64,000 nt of DNA, from NCBI GenBank assembly GCA_012976225.1, contig JAAVVG010000017.1, positions 558,001 to 622,000 on the forward strand, read 5' to 3'. The notes under the pieces are model-generated. The model did no database searches. It saw only the letters and a list, made by a program, of their open reading frames with translations, and was not told where the DNA came from. This DNA is from Golubevia sp. BC0850 (taxonomy: Eukaryota > Basidiomycota > Exobasidiomycetes > Golubeviales > Golubeviaceae). Each line of letters begins with the position of its first letter. The first letter of the stretch is position 1. The translations under genes and the position numbers were made by a program. Shown one piece after another: positions 11,715-23,948 of this stretch.

Positions 11715-13028
11715 ATCCTCCGATTTTCCTTCCGTCCCCGTCTAGGTCTCTCCTTCTCCTACCTCAATCAGTTGACATCTCAAGTAACCTCTTCTCGCCT
11801 TTTGCCCCTCAGAAAGAGTAGAGGAAGGAAAGGACGTCGGTCATGGGAAGACCAGCAGGGAGAAGAAACCACAAGCTCAAAACATACCCCATCCTCCTTC
11901 GACCTCCCTACAATCTTTTCTATCCTCTATCCTTTTGCCTTTCTCTCATCTCTACTCTTTCTTCCTCTCGTCTCCCCTGTCTCATCTTTGGTATAAATAA
12001 AAGAAAAGTGTCAACAAGCTTCGTCTCTCAAATCAATTAAGCGTTCTTTCTCTCAGTCAATTAAACCTCTTCCATCTTGTCTCGCCAAATACTTCTTTCT
12101 CGAAAGCTACTCGTGCTTCTCGTTGTATCATCGCCGTGCTTCTTGTGTATCCCTCCTATCCCTCTTTGCATCGAGAATAAAGAAAAGTCAACACAGATCA
12201 CACGTACTTTGCAGGCCCTCTCACTCTGCTTCCTATTGTTGGTCGACACAGCGTTTGAAAGGCTTAAAACTGCATTAGTGATCAGGATCTACTTGAAGGA
12301 AGAAGGAGGGCTGGTCCGAGCAAATTAATGAGGAGCAGATATGTAGCTTCTCTGTAACCCATCACTTCACTTCTTTCAAAATAGAAACCAAGTGACCGTG
12401 AGAGTTGAGGCGTTGTGGCTTGGAGTGCCTCAATTCGCCAGCTTGATCAGAGGAAACCCAGAAGCCCTCAGTGTGACGCACCTCTGTGATTCAAGGGGTG
12501 GGACCGAAATTTTTACTTCTGCTACCCCATGGAGAATTGGGTTGAATCAGATCTTTTGTTCTTTGCGAAGCACATTTCAGAGAGTCCTCAAGAGACAAAC
12601 TCCTCAGATCGTGTGACTTGCGGGGTAACCTTCTAGCATGTACTTTTTCGATGCTCAGCATTGGTTGAGTAGTGAGAGTCAGCCCTCAAACAGAGTACCT
12701 GTTGATGAATTTGAGGGCTGGAAACAAAGAAGTCAAAGCTGTGGGAAGTTTTGGAAGAAAGTGAAGCCTTCTCAGTCGACCTCAGTCGACTCTAGTCTCC
12801 ATACTTAAGCGAGCTCACGTCTTCTTCTTTTCATACCAACCCCATCTGCACTCATCTTTGGTCCGCCTCAAGCTCTCATATTATCACTTTTACCTTCCAT
12901 TTTTCTTCTTCTTCTCCAAAGTTGTCAGCTGGTCCGACCTCTTTCCCTTTTACACCCACCTTATTTTCAAGTCTCTCAACTTTTCGGCTTCTCTCTCAAA
13001 CCGATCAGCATAAGCTCGAATCGTCAAG
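11715..13028. other. 1.3-kb gene-free region
   Basis: The first 300 bp look like a 3' UTR, with AATAAA at about 11996. The stretch 12340-12640 is less CT-rich than its surroundings and has no long frame. From about 12810 the sequence becomes CT-rich, as expected for the promoter and leader of the secreted-protein gene at 13029. I could assign no RNA gene. Confidence 0.35.
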
Positions 13029-13698
13029 ATGCAATTGTCAAAACTTACCATCTCCCTCGCCCTAACTGGTATAGTCTATGGTGCTCCATCTCTACACAAG
13101 GGCGGCCAGGACTCGACCATTCTGAGGGCCCATCTGAGCAACACACCAAATCAAGCATCAGACTTGGAGACAAGAGGTAGATTTGCTGATTACGGGGGGT
13201 TAGCAACTATAGCCCTTGTGATTTATAACGCTTTCAAGCCTACCAAGCCTACCAAAAGAGACGATCATGACGACGAGGTGAGTTTCAATTTTCCCGATTT
13301 TTCTTCCCTGATAAAGACAAGCTCACATTCGAGTAACTGACTTTGCACCTCTTTGAACCCATCTTGACGGAAGCAGACCTTGGACTTTACCGGTTCCCTG
13401 GAATCCAGAGATGATGTCGACGTTCTTCCAGAGAAGCGTCTCGGAAAGTTGACTCCAGAGCGAGCAGTCAACCTTGGAACGGCTGTCGGGCTGTAAGTTT
13501 CACCAGGAAATTTTCAGCAGATTGTTGATATCTCACTGACTAGAAAGCCTCGCCTCTCGTTTCTATCTCTCGCCGAACAGTGCATTCCAACTCTACAAGG
13601 TTTGGACCGGGACGAAGGAAGCACAGGACACTTTTATTTCTGATCTTTCAGGACTCGAAGCTAAAGGTGTAGATGCCAGAAATGCTGATCTACTTTAA
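13029..13698 (+). CDS. Small secreted protein with helix/acidic-tail modules (family related to the gene at 28090)
   Basis: Exons 13029-13277, 13377-13492 and 13581-13698 give 160 residues. A signal peptide is evident (Lys followed by a hydrophobic stretch ending ...GIVYGAPS). After ETRG comes a Gly/Ala/Val-rich hydrophobic segment (GGLATIALVIYNAF), then an Asp-rich stretch with KR before DDHDD and EKR before LGKL. A second hydrophobic segment follows (NLGTAVGLAFQLYKVW), then an acidic tail with KEAQDTF. Dibasic sites are typical of kexin processing. The layout and the KEAQDxF words match the protein encoded at 28090. No known family recognised, no cysteines. Function unknown: secretion and processing into peptides are inference. 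Confidence 0.75.
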
Positions 13699-14169
13699 TC
13701 GTGCTTCCCTTTTGTACAGTCAAATTCATGTTTTCTCGTTCCCGAGAAGCGTTCTGCCTCTCGACCATGAAGAAACATTGACCTATGTAACTAAGCCATT
13801 TTCTTGATGTTTCATCTTAGGTTTGACAAGTTGAGTTAGTCTATAGTCTATAATCTACCGAAATGAAAGTTGCGAAAAGAAAGAAGGGGGTGGTGAGAAT
13901 GAGGCACGGATGAAGGTACTGTGTGAGCAGACTACCAAAGTCTTCGGAATTGAGAATCAGCGAATAATTCAGCCGATATATTTGTCTCTGAAGTGAGTTT
14001 CTGCCTTGAGGGTCGACTATCGTCTGTCGACTCTTGGTGCTTGGTGAGCCTTGGAACTTTCGATCAAGACGCGCCAGCTGCTGCAGTGCTTCCCTCTCCA
14101 CCAATTGGATCTCTCCTTGTCATCTCTACCCTCACCTCAACTATCAACCCTTAATCTCACACACAAGTT
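13699..14169. other. Gene-free spacer
   Basis: About 470 bp between the secreted-protein gene and RPN1. It holds the presumed 3' UTR and promoter. No motif worth naming seen. Confidence 0.4.
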
Positions 14170-17100
14170 ATGGCAAGAGATCCAACTCAGGCAGGTGAAT
14201 CTTCCATCACTGTCCCTTCAGAAGATCCAAAGAAGAAGCAGGTGGACGACAAGAAGAATCAGAATCAGAAAGACTCCTCAACTTCAACTGACAAAGATGC
14301 CTCAACTTCAACTGACAAGAAGGATAAGAAAGACGATGAATTGAGTGAAGAAGACCTTCAACTCAAGAACGAGTTGGAAATGCTAGTAGAGAGATTAAAG
14401 GTGAGTGACTTGCTACTCCCTCTCCTCCTTCCTATCAACCTCTAACCTCTTTCCCTCCCTCCTCCCCATTCACTCCCTCAGGAACCAGAGAAGACTCTTC
14501 ATAGACCTGCTCTAGAGTCTCTCAGGACTCTGATCCGTACTTCCACTTCCTCAATGACTTCGGTTCCTAAACCTCTAAAGTTCCTTCGTCCTCATTATCC
14601 AGAGTTAAAGAAGCTCTATCTTTCTTGGGATCCATCTTCAACTGGTTGTTCAATTGGAGACAAAGCTCTGTTTGCAGAAATTCTATCAGTCTTAGCCATG
14701 ACTTACAGTGATAATGGAAAGAGAGAGACTCTTCATTACAGATTACAAGCTAGAGACATCGTTTCCAAAGACTCCCAATCTACTACTCAACATGAAGATC
14801 CAGGTTTGTGGGGACACGAATACATGCGTCATTTGGCTTCTGAGATTGGAGAAGAATACAATGCCAGACACGATACTCAGGAGGAGAAAGATCAGCAGAA
14901 GGAACTAAATGGAGAAGCAAATGGTCAATCTACACAAGAGGATCAAGAACAGGAACCAAGTCATCCTTTAGCTGATTATCAATCTTTACTCGACTTAGCT
15001 CTTCAAGTTGTTCCCTTCTCTCTTTCTCACAACGCCGAAGCTGACGCTGTCGACCTATTGTTGGAATTGGAAGCGATCGAGAGGTTGCCTGAGTTTGTTG
15101 GAAAGGATAGATACGGAAGAGTGTGCTTGTACATGGTTAGGTGAGTTCAAAAAGAAGATGGGTGTCCAAACGACGACGCTTGGGCATGGTATCGATAGCT
15201 TGGAGAGATGAACAGAGGGAGGACGTCTCGGGAGGAGACCCGTTGCGAGGAGAACCAGCTTATCCTCTAAGATACGCTCTGAGCTTTATCCCAAGATGAA
15301 TTGCTAGAGCAAATATTCACTTAGACCGTTTTCTGATCCACCCCTCTTCGAATCGCTCTCTTCTTTGCCCTTGTCAGCTGCGTGAGCCTTCTTCCTCCTC
15401 CAGACGACGTCCAATTCCTCCGCACAGCCCACAAAATCTATCGTCAACATGATCGATTCGCCGAAGCCATGACTCTATCTCTTCGTCTCAACGATCGTGA
15501 GTTGATCAGAAGCGACTTCGAAGCCCCAAAGAATGGTTTGATGCGTAAGCAGCTTGCCTACATGCTCGGAAGACAGCAAATCCCATTGGAATGGGTTCAA
15601 GACGAAGACTCTCCCCTTTCAGAAAAGGAAGACGGAGAAGCTTTGGTCTCTGCTATTCACAATGGTTCTCTTTCAGCAAACTTCATCGCTTTCGGAAAGG
15701 AATTGAGCGTCTTTGAACCAAAGAGCTTGGAAGACATTTACAAAACTCATCTAGACAACTCTACTGGAAGTTCTTCTTCAAGATCAGCTGCTTCGTTGAG
15801 CGCAAGTGTTGATAGTGCTCGTGGAAATCTTGCTAGTACTTTCGTTAACGCTTTCGTCAATGCTGGATTCGGAAATGATAAACTCATGGTCGGAGCTGAC
15901 GAGGGAAACAGTTGGATCTACAAGAACAAGGACGAAGGAATGAGAAGTGCAGCTGCCAGCTTGGGAGTCAGTCTTCTCTGGGATGCTGAAGAGGGATTGA
16001 GTGCTGTGGACAAGTACACTTACAGTGCTGACGAGAATATCAAGGTGAGTCTCGGCGAAGGAAAAGAGATGTGGAATGAAAGTTTGCGAGACTGACTCCC
16101 CCCCTACCTTCTCTCCTTCTCATGTTATCAGGCTGGTGCTCTCATGGCTTATGGTATCCTCCACTCCAGTGTCAGAACCGAGATGGACGCTGCTCTAGCT
16201 CTTTTGAGCGAACACGTCGAATCCGATTCCATCAACCTCAAGGTCTCAGCCATCGTCGGTCTAGGAATCGCCTACGCCGGTTCATGTCGTGAAGACATCG
16301 TTCCTCTACTGCTTCAGCATGTTTCAGATGAAGCAGCTCCAATGGAAGTCGTCGGGATGGCTTGTCTATCTCTAGGATTGATCTTCGTTGGATCTTCTCA
16401 TGGAGAGATTACCCCAACTATCATTCAAGCGATGATGGAACGTCAGATCGAAAACGAATCTTCTCTAGATGACAAATGGGCTAGGTTCATGTCTCTAGGT
16501 CTAGCTCTACTCTACCTCGGACAACAGGATTCAAGTGAAGCCACTACTGAAACTTTGAAAGCTATTGATCATCCAATCTCAAGGCAAGCTGGAACTTTGG
16601 TAGACATGTGCAGTTACGCTGGAACTGGAAACGTACTCAAGATCCAACAGATGCTACATCAATGTGCTGATCATCTTGGAACTGACGAGAAGGATGAAGA
16701 CTCAGATGATGAAGGTGGGGATGGAGATGAAGAAATGGCAGGTCTTGAGGGAGCTGCTACCGCTGCTGCTGGAGCTGGCGCAGGAGCCGCTGGAGCTAGT
16801 GGAACAGCTACTTCAGAAGCAGACAAGGAGAAAGAGAAGGAAAAGGAGAAGGAAAACAACGATCTTCATCAAGCATTCTCCGTCATCGGAATCGCTCTAG
16901 TAGCCATGGGAGAAGACGTTGGATCTGAAATGTCTTTACGTCACATGTCTCATCTCATGCACTATGGAGAACCAGTCATTAGACGCAGTGTTCCTCTAGC
17001 TCTAGCTCTTCTACATCCTTCAGACCCTTCAATGCCAATCTTGGACACTCTCTCAAAGTACTCTCACGACAACGATCTAGACGTTGCCATCAACTCGATT

Positions 17101-18010
17101 CTAGCAATGGGATTGGTAGGAGCTGGTACGAATAATGCTAGGCTAGCTCAAATGTTGAGATCGTTGGCTGGTTATTACTATAAAGAACAGGACTGTCTAT
17201 TCATGGTTAGAATCGCTCAAGGTCTGGTTCATATGGGTAAAGGTACGATTGGTATCAATCCTTACCATACCGACAGGCAGCTGATGTCCAGAACCGCTGT
17301 TGCTGGTATTTTGGCTACTCTAGTCAGTTTCACTGACGCCAGAGGATGTGAGTCACAATAGAGAGAGGAGGAGGTTCGGCTCTAAGTAGGCTTTGACAAC
17401 TGACCCTTCTTTCGGTCACTTTTGCTGCTTCTTTCTTCTTTCCCCTTCTCTCTTTCTCCAATTCGCTCTTTCCAGTCGTTCTCGGAAAATCTCATTGGCT
17501 CCTTTACCTTCTAGTCACTTCAATGTATCCTCGCTTCCTGATCACGTTGGACGAGGAATTGAATCCACTTCCAGTTTCAGTCAGAGTTGGAAAGGCTGTC
17601 GACGTTGTTGGTCAAGCTGGTAAACCGCGAACGATCAGTGGTTTCCAAGTGAGTCCTTCTCTTCTCTCGCTTTCGCAAAGTTCTGGTTGCAAGTCGCTCC
17701 CCACCTACTCATCCCTTCTTGTATTTCTCTCCATACCTTTCTTCTGCAGACTCACACTACTCCGGTTCGTCTTGGAACTCACGATCGTGCAGAATTGGCT
17801 ACCGAAGAATACCTTCCATACGCTCATGGTAAGTCGTCCTGTGGTTCTTAACGACTCCGAGTTGGTTCTCGCTGGGAAGCTCGCTTTTCTCCTTTACTGA
17901 TCTTTGTTTCCTACTCTTCCTCTGTTCAATCTATGCCAATAGTGCTGGAAGGAACTGCTATTCTAATGAAGAATCCTGGATACGAGAAAGATGAGAGGAT
18001 GTCGGAGTAA
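14170..18010 (+). CDS. RPN1: 26S proteasome regulatory particle non-ATPase subunit Rpn1 (PSMD2)
   Basis: Seven exons (14170-14400, 14482-15140, 15378-16044, 16132-17347, 17476-17648, 17750-17828, 17943-18010) give 1030 residues (yeast 993). Rpn1 is a base subunit of the 19S particle and docks ubiquitin receptors. The N-terminus is a Lys/Asp/Ser-rich disordered tail with a duplicated STSTDKDA-like run. The family block [12 protein letters not shown] follows, then the proteasome/cyclosome repeats ([49 protein letters not shown]). An acidic, Ala-rich insertion (about residues 600-650) interrupts the repeats. The end carries THTTPVRLG and the terminal [23 protein letters not shown]. Phases agree at all six introns. 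Confidence 0.96.
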
Positions 18011-18604
18011 GAAACGACCTCTACATCAAAGGTGGGAAGAATGGGAAAGCATCGAGACAGGAAGGAAGGGAAAATAGAAAGTCATCAAAATCTACAAAAA
18101 GAAAAGAAAGACTTGGCGAGGTCAAAAGCAACTTAGTCTTTAAACCTACACAACTAAGCATTTTCTCTTTTTTCTTCTATTCGTCTCGCCTTTGTAACTA
18201 ATGAATCTTCTTTCTCACATGAAAGGCGAATATCTGAGCTTGTACTTCATGAAGATGTGATGCGAGAAAGCTGGGAGCGAGAAAGTACAATTTGGTTCCT
18301 TTTCCTTCTCGCCTTCTCCATCCTTTCTTTTCTTCTCTCTGATACTTTCTCCTCCTCTCTCACTAACTTTGCTTCCTCGTCAAACTTCAAGCGTCAAATC
18401 TCTCAACATGACCTCTTCCTGCTGTCCAAAGAGAGCCTCATTTCCGACGGTGCGGAGAGCATGAGCTCTTTCCAAGCACCTTCAATCCGACAATAGGTCC
18501 GAGTTGCGTCTTTTTCTTTGAAGCTTGTCCTCAAATTGATCCAAGCAGAATGTAGTCTTCAAATCTCGGCTCCTCTTTGTCTGCTCAACTTTCCTTCCTC
18601 AAGC
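18011..18604. other. Spacer between RPN1 and the next gene
   Basis: About 590 bp. A forward frame at 18257-18496 is rich in Leu/Ser from a CT-rich leader and looks like chance. An in-frame ATG at 18518 could extend the next protein by 29 residues. Confidence 0.35.
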
Positions 18605-20305
18605 ATGTCCTCAGCTCAAGTTGATGCTGCAACTATCCTCGACCCTAGCCAAGAGACCCACGATGCCTCTACCGCAGACCTTCCAGTAAGAAAGAGGGAA
18701 GGCATCTCAAATGAAGTAGAGAAAGAGACTCGAGCAGAGAAGAGAAGGAGGAAGGCCCAGCTGGAAACCTTGGTGATCGTGAGTAATCGTTCAAGGATGG
18801 GCTCATCAGATGCTCACTTAGCATGGCTATATCAAGTCCTGGATATTGAAGACTGCAATGAGCAGAAATCGAGCTTTGTAGAGGCGTTGAGTCAGTTGGG
18901 ATGCTAGCGCTCAAAGAGGTTGATTTCAACAATTGCTTCAAAGCCCCAATTTCCCTCGTCTTGCTCGTCCTTGGGAGCTCCCTCATCAGAGTTCTATTTA
19001 TCACACAACCCTGGTATCTCACTTTTGACACGTGCATGTTTTCCTGCTCTCTTCCTTCATCTTCTCTAGGTTCGTCCTCCACCTTCGAAAGTCCGGCACC
19101 CCCTCCTACAAATCCAACTCGTCACTCCTCGAGCTAGAAACGACTCTTCGGCATCAAGTGCAGCCTCAATATCAACTTCAGGCTCTAGACCCTCCAGTTC
19201 AGCCGGTGGAGCGAAACTAGACCGAGTCAAATCGATCTCTTCTCAGAAGTCAACAACAAGCACCTCCAGAATTCTGCCTCTCTACAACCTACACTTCTAC
19301 ACCCTATTATCAAGCACCATCTATGATGCTGGAACGGATCAGAGAGTAGCAAAGTTCACCAAGAACGGAGTCGAGATCGACGGCTTAGGAGTGATGGAGT
19401 CGAGGGTCATAGGAAGCGAGAATCGTCTCGACAAGAAAAAATCTAGATCTTCCGGAGCTTTACGTCCTCGGAAAACTGCCAAATCCATCTCCTCGCCTTC
19501 AGGAGCAGGGAGTAACGTCCTCTTTCCCTCGGTCTCTCGCTCCTCGGATGGCGCTGCTCTCTCTTCTTCTGGAGCCAAGGACAAATCCAGCTCTCTTGGC
19601 GGAAAGCTCATCAAAAGCTTCAAGAAGCTAGGAAGACCAAATTTGAGTGCTGAAATCGGTGGAAAGGTTGAGAACCCCCCGTCAGCTATCTCGAAAGAGA
19701 TGAGAATCGAAGCGGACAGGACTGGCGTCGAGCTAAGCGGGTACATCTGGACTTTCAAGAAACTCACTCGACACATCCGAAGTTCTACTCATCTGCCAGT
19801 CAATGAGGGTGAAGAAAATCTTACACTCGGCAATGCATGGAAACGGTTCCACCCAGCCAGTCAATCTGTCAACGCTGAGGCTGGGAACGATTCTTCTAAG
19901 GCACTGCTGGCCAGACCTCCTCAACCAAAAGACATTCCAATCAGATTCGAGTGGATTAGGGATTCCTCAAGCTCTACGATCCCGCCTTCCTCGCCTGAGA
20001 TTGAAGTCGATCCAGATGAAGATTCGGAGACTTCTTGGTCTTTTTTTCTCGTCATGTCTGACTCGGTCAGAATTCCTCTTGGACTCTTATCTCCAGCACC
20101 TCACCATCCGAAAGTGGTGGCTCAGCTTGCTGTGACTTTCCCTCTTCCAGATCTCGCAGCAAGCGGAATAGGTCAAGACCAGGCGGGTTTCACTAGAGAA
20201 GAATTGAAGGATATCATCAGTTGCAGTGCTCTGTTTCTGATGGTCGATGAAGGTTTTGGTGGTCTGTCGGGGAGCAAGAAGAAGAACAATAGCAGCTGGA
20301 GGTAG
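18605..20305 (+). CDS. Hypothetical protein with a conserved-looking core and Ser-rich linkers
   Basis: Exon 18605-18778 joins 19070-20305 in phase. The join gives LETLVI then VRPPPSKV. I recognise no family. A Lys/Glu-rich N-terminus (KREGISNEVEKETRAEKRRR) is followed by Ser-rich linkers. A first ordered-looking block contains LPLYNLHFYTLLSS, DAGTDQRVAKFTKNG and EIDGLG. A second has GYIWTFKKLTRHIR, IRFEWIRD, WSFFLVMSDSVRIPLG and VAQLAVTFPLPDL. The frame ends at a TAG at 20303-20305 but stays open in the same frame for another 83 codons to 20554 (Lys/Arg-rich, protein-like). A 45-nt in-frame intron (20302-20346) would join them. An upstream ATG at 18518 is an alternative start. Confidence 0.65.
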
Positions 20306-20629
20306 GAAATGAGATTTGAGAAATTGGGGGGGGAAGAGGTGCAGAGGTTTCGGGCTGGAAAGAAGAAGAGATTGCATATAGACATGAATCTATTGAGAAC
20401 AGAAATTACAAATCATGATGTTCGAACAGTCAACGAGAGTCTGAGAAGAAGGGCCGAAATTCTTGATACATGGTTGAGTACAATTGTGAAAGAAAGCAGA
20501 AGTGTCATTAAAGAGAAAGATGAGGACAATTGGAAATTGAGAACATTAAAGTAAAGAAGTCATCCAGAGATTAGAGCTGTGTGAAGATTTTTGAACAACA
20601 GAGTTAGGCGAGCTTGAGAACTTTGACAC

Positions 20630-23600
20630 TCATTTCTTCGAACCCTTGAAAAGCTTTCCCAGAACCGATTCTCTCTTTCCACCTCCAGCCCCATTCCCAT
20701 TTGAGTTGCTGGTTTTCGAAGATACTAGATCCGCAAGTTGAGGTAGTAGGCGAGGAGAACCTTCCACTTTCTCATCGTTGGCTTTTGATTTCTTCGGAGC
20801 TTCCTTCTTTCCCATCTCAGTCATTGAAGGTAACTTGGGTGTAGCGTTTGGAGAGGTGTCTAGTTGCAGAGGCGGAACCTCTGCTAGAGGAGTGTCGTCG
20901 TTTGAAGCGACTTCCCCATTGGGTAGAACCATTGGAGACTTCTTCTCAGTGATCGATTCTAGAGGAGCATCTCCTTCGGAAGAGAGCAGGTTCCCATTCG
21001 AATCCAAAGGTCTATCATCCGATCCAAAGTCGAAAGAAACGCTCTTTCTGTGTCCCAAGGGTTTCCTTCCAACAGATCCAGCGTTGAAGTTTGAACCAGA
21101 GTCGGTCGATCTGTTCCTCGTCCTTCTCGAAGCTCCGAGACTATTGAATCTGCCGTCTCCAGTCTCTCCATCCGCTCCTCCATCCAGTTCGAACTTCTTC
21201 AGAGGAGATCTGAAACTACTGGCAAGTCTATCAGCATCCGTGTCCCCTTCCTCGGCGACGATTGCGTGGTGCCCATCGATACTGATGATCCTTGACCTTG
21301 TGCTTCCGAACTTCTCTCTCAGCGACCCATTCGGACTGATTGGACCGACCACCGTTCCTGTGAAGTTTGAGAATGGATCGAGCCTTTCCACATTCGGAGA
21401 GAGACCACTTATCGAAGAGACCGATCCGAAGTCCCAAGAGGCTTGATTCTTCAGTGAGACGATAGACATCAACCTTCTCTTTTCCTGGCGTTCAGATAGA
21501 GGAGGAAGACCAGCTGGTAAACGAAGGGGATTTAGAGTGGGATTAGAAGAGCCTTCGGTGATAGAGTCGCAGCGACGTTAATTTCTCACCAAGAACAGCA
21601 GTTATGAGATGTTTTTTCGGCTTGGCCTGCTTGAAAAACGCATGCTGAAGAAGCTTCTCCGCTGAAGGTCTGACGAGGGAGTGAGAGAGTCGCGGAGATT
21701 GCGAATGATGAGATGGGCGACGACCGAAAGAATTCGGAGCAACATCATTCGAGCTCTGCTTCAAGATTAAGAAAGTCTTGCTTGCCCACTCACCTCTTCT
21801 CCGGATCTTTCTGAAGACACACTCTCACGAAATCCTCCATAACCTTAGAGTATTTGTGAGCTCCACCAGTTCTATCTAAGGTAGGTGGTTCGTCTTGAAG
21901 AGTCTTCATGAGAACTTTGACAGGAGGGAATCGAGAGTGAGGAGCTCTTCCTTGAGAAAGTTCCAAAGCTGTGATTCCGAATGACCAAATATCGGCTGTT
22001 GATAGTTTCGTGTAGTCGGAGAGGATGTCTTTGATTAGAGATCTCCCAAAAATTGCGAGGAGGGAGAGAGAAAAGCTGTTCTAAAAACTTAGACTCACCT
22101 GTGGTTCCGTAATGCTTCCTTTCAACAACCTCCGGAGCCATCCAACAAGGAGTTCCAACAAAACTCTTCCTTTTCCCATCAGCGAAAGCTGAACCATCTT
22201 TCTTTTGACCATTCCTCACGTTTCCGTTTCCATCTCTATCTTTCCCTTCACTCGGCCCATCATCTCCATCTCCAAGATAGACTCCGACTCCGAAATCTCC
22301 AAGTAGAACAGTTCCATCATCGTCCACTTGTTGAGTGATTGAGCAGAAGGGAAAAGAAAAATAGGAGAGGAAGAAGCATTAGACAACATCCCGCGAAAGT
22401 CAATTCGCTTCGAACTCACCCAACATGTTCGCAGCTTTCAAATCCCTATGTAGCCAACCATTGACGTGCATATACCTCAAACCTTCCAAAGCTTGTTTGA
22501 GAGCTGTAGCAATCACTGTTTCATCAAATCCATCAGAGTGTGAGAATCTCATGATGTCTAGAAGAGATCCAGCTGACATCAATCTGGTTGCGATGTGAAG
22601 TTTCGATCCTCTGACCCAGCATCCACGAACTCTGAGTACGTTAGGATGCTTTGATAAAGACATAAGCTGGGTCTCTCTACGTAGCTGTGGTAAATCGAGG
22701 AAGAGAAAGAGAAGTCAGCAAGGAGTTCTGGAAAAGAACCAAGGGCGAGGGTCTGAGAACACTTACCTCTTCAGTATCCCTTCCGAAAGCCTCCAGGTCA
22801 ATTACTTTCACTGCACAGGCTTTCTGAGAAAGTGAAGAAGACGAAGATCAGATCAAATTGGAAATTCTGCTTTGGGACAAGAAGGAAGAAGGCTCCGCTC
22901 AAGGTAGAAATTGATGAACTCACCCCTCCGAGGGGCTGAAAAGCCGCCTGGTAGACAACCGATGAAGCACCAAATCCTTTGGGCAGGGAAAGGGAGAGGA
23001 GAGGCAAGAAGTCAGCTTATGGGAAAGCAGCTGCGGAAATGGTTGGTTCACCGAAGCGCACAGAATTCGTCTTGAACAGCGTTCCGGAGACACCTGCAAA
23101 GACTCTTTATGAAAACATCAATTATAAGAGTCTAGAAGTTGAGAAGAGCAGATCAGATCTGTCTTTCCGAGAGCAGAACAGCTCTCACTGAGCTCCAGCT
23201 GGCAGGTCCTCTTTGAGCTGAGCTCAAGACCACAGCCTCCTAGCTCCTCTAGCCCTATGAAACCAATCTCTCAAGATACTGAGAAGCTCTACTATTCCAA
23301 ATCGAGCTGAACTGCTTCAGCTGTATCTGGAACTCGGCACGTTCCCTTCCTCATCCTTTGTGAAGTTCTTCAAACTCTGGTCACTCTCTGATAGCTTTTT
23401 GAGACGTACTCACCGATGACATCTCCGAGAATATAATCATCAGGCATACTGCTATACATCGGCCAATCATCTATGACAGCACCAATATGTCTAGCAGCTC
23501 TTGAGCTTTTTGTCGTAGAAGTACCATGTCCACTGATTCCATTCGGTGGTGTTCCGGTTCCACCTGCACCTGAACCAGTAGGAGATGAAGACAAAGGTGA

Positions 23601-23654
23601 AGCTGAATTGGCTAATGGAGATGATGAAGGTGCTCCAGATGACAACTTTGACAT
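20630..23654 (-). CDS. STE20/GCK-type protein kinase resembling SPAK/OSR1 (fray)
   Basis: Eight exons (23654-23414, 22976-22924, 22823-22767, 22684-22420, 22326-22099, 22028-21794, 21669-21590, 21552-20630) give 693 residues. A Ser/Gly/Thr-rich leader of about 60 residues comes first. The kinase domain then has the G-loop IGFGASSVVY split by intron 1, the VAIK-type Lys in CAVKVIDLE (about residue 104), HRDLKAANML, DFGVGVYL, GTPCWMAPEV and DIWSFGITALEL. The block LLQHAFFKQAKPKKHL after the kinase core is typical of OSR1/SPAK kinases, which act in osmotic and ion signalling in animals. The fungal role is not inferable here. The long C-tail is Ser/Asp-rich and ends in a basic LGKLFKGSKK. Confidence 0.92.
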
Positions 23655-23948
23655 GACTGTCTGTTTGCGGGGTTGCTAGGTGTGGTGGGTGTTGAATGAG
23701 GAGAGGAGAGAAAGATGAAGGAGGAGATTCGTTGCGATGGATTGCAGCTGCTTGAGATATGATAGGTTTAAGTGATTGTTCCGTAGAGGATTAGAGTTGA
23801 TGAATAATGGATTCAATTGGACTGTAAGTAGGTTGGGAGTTGAGAGAGAGGACAGGAATAGGAGCAACTCAGTTGGAACAACACTTCTCTTGGCCCTGAT
23901 ATTGACATTCTAGACAAATCTAGTATCTACCATTCTTCATTCTCAACC
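23655..23948. promoter_or_regulatory. Divergent promoter, kinase and VPS20
   Basis: These 294 bp separate two opposite start codons, so both genes probably share promoter DNA. No specific motif was recognised. Confidence 0.45.

Noticed and set aside
12340-12640. A possible small nuclear RNA gene: an AAATTTTTA (Sm-like) motif near 12510 in a gene-free region
   Set aside because: No recognisable U1, U2, U4, U5 or U6 core sequence nearby, and such T runs are common.
20778-21446. 222-codon forward frame opposite the kinase C-tail
   Set aside because: It is the mirror of a Ser-rich coding exon; the kinase reading is supported by motifs and exon phase.
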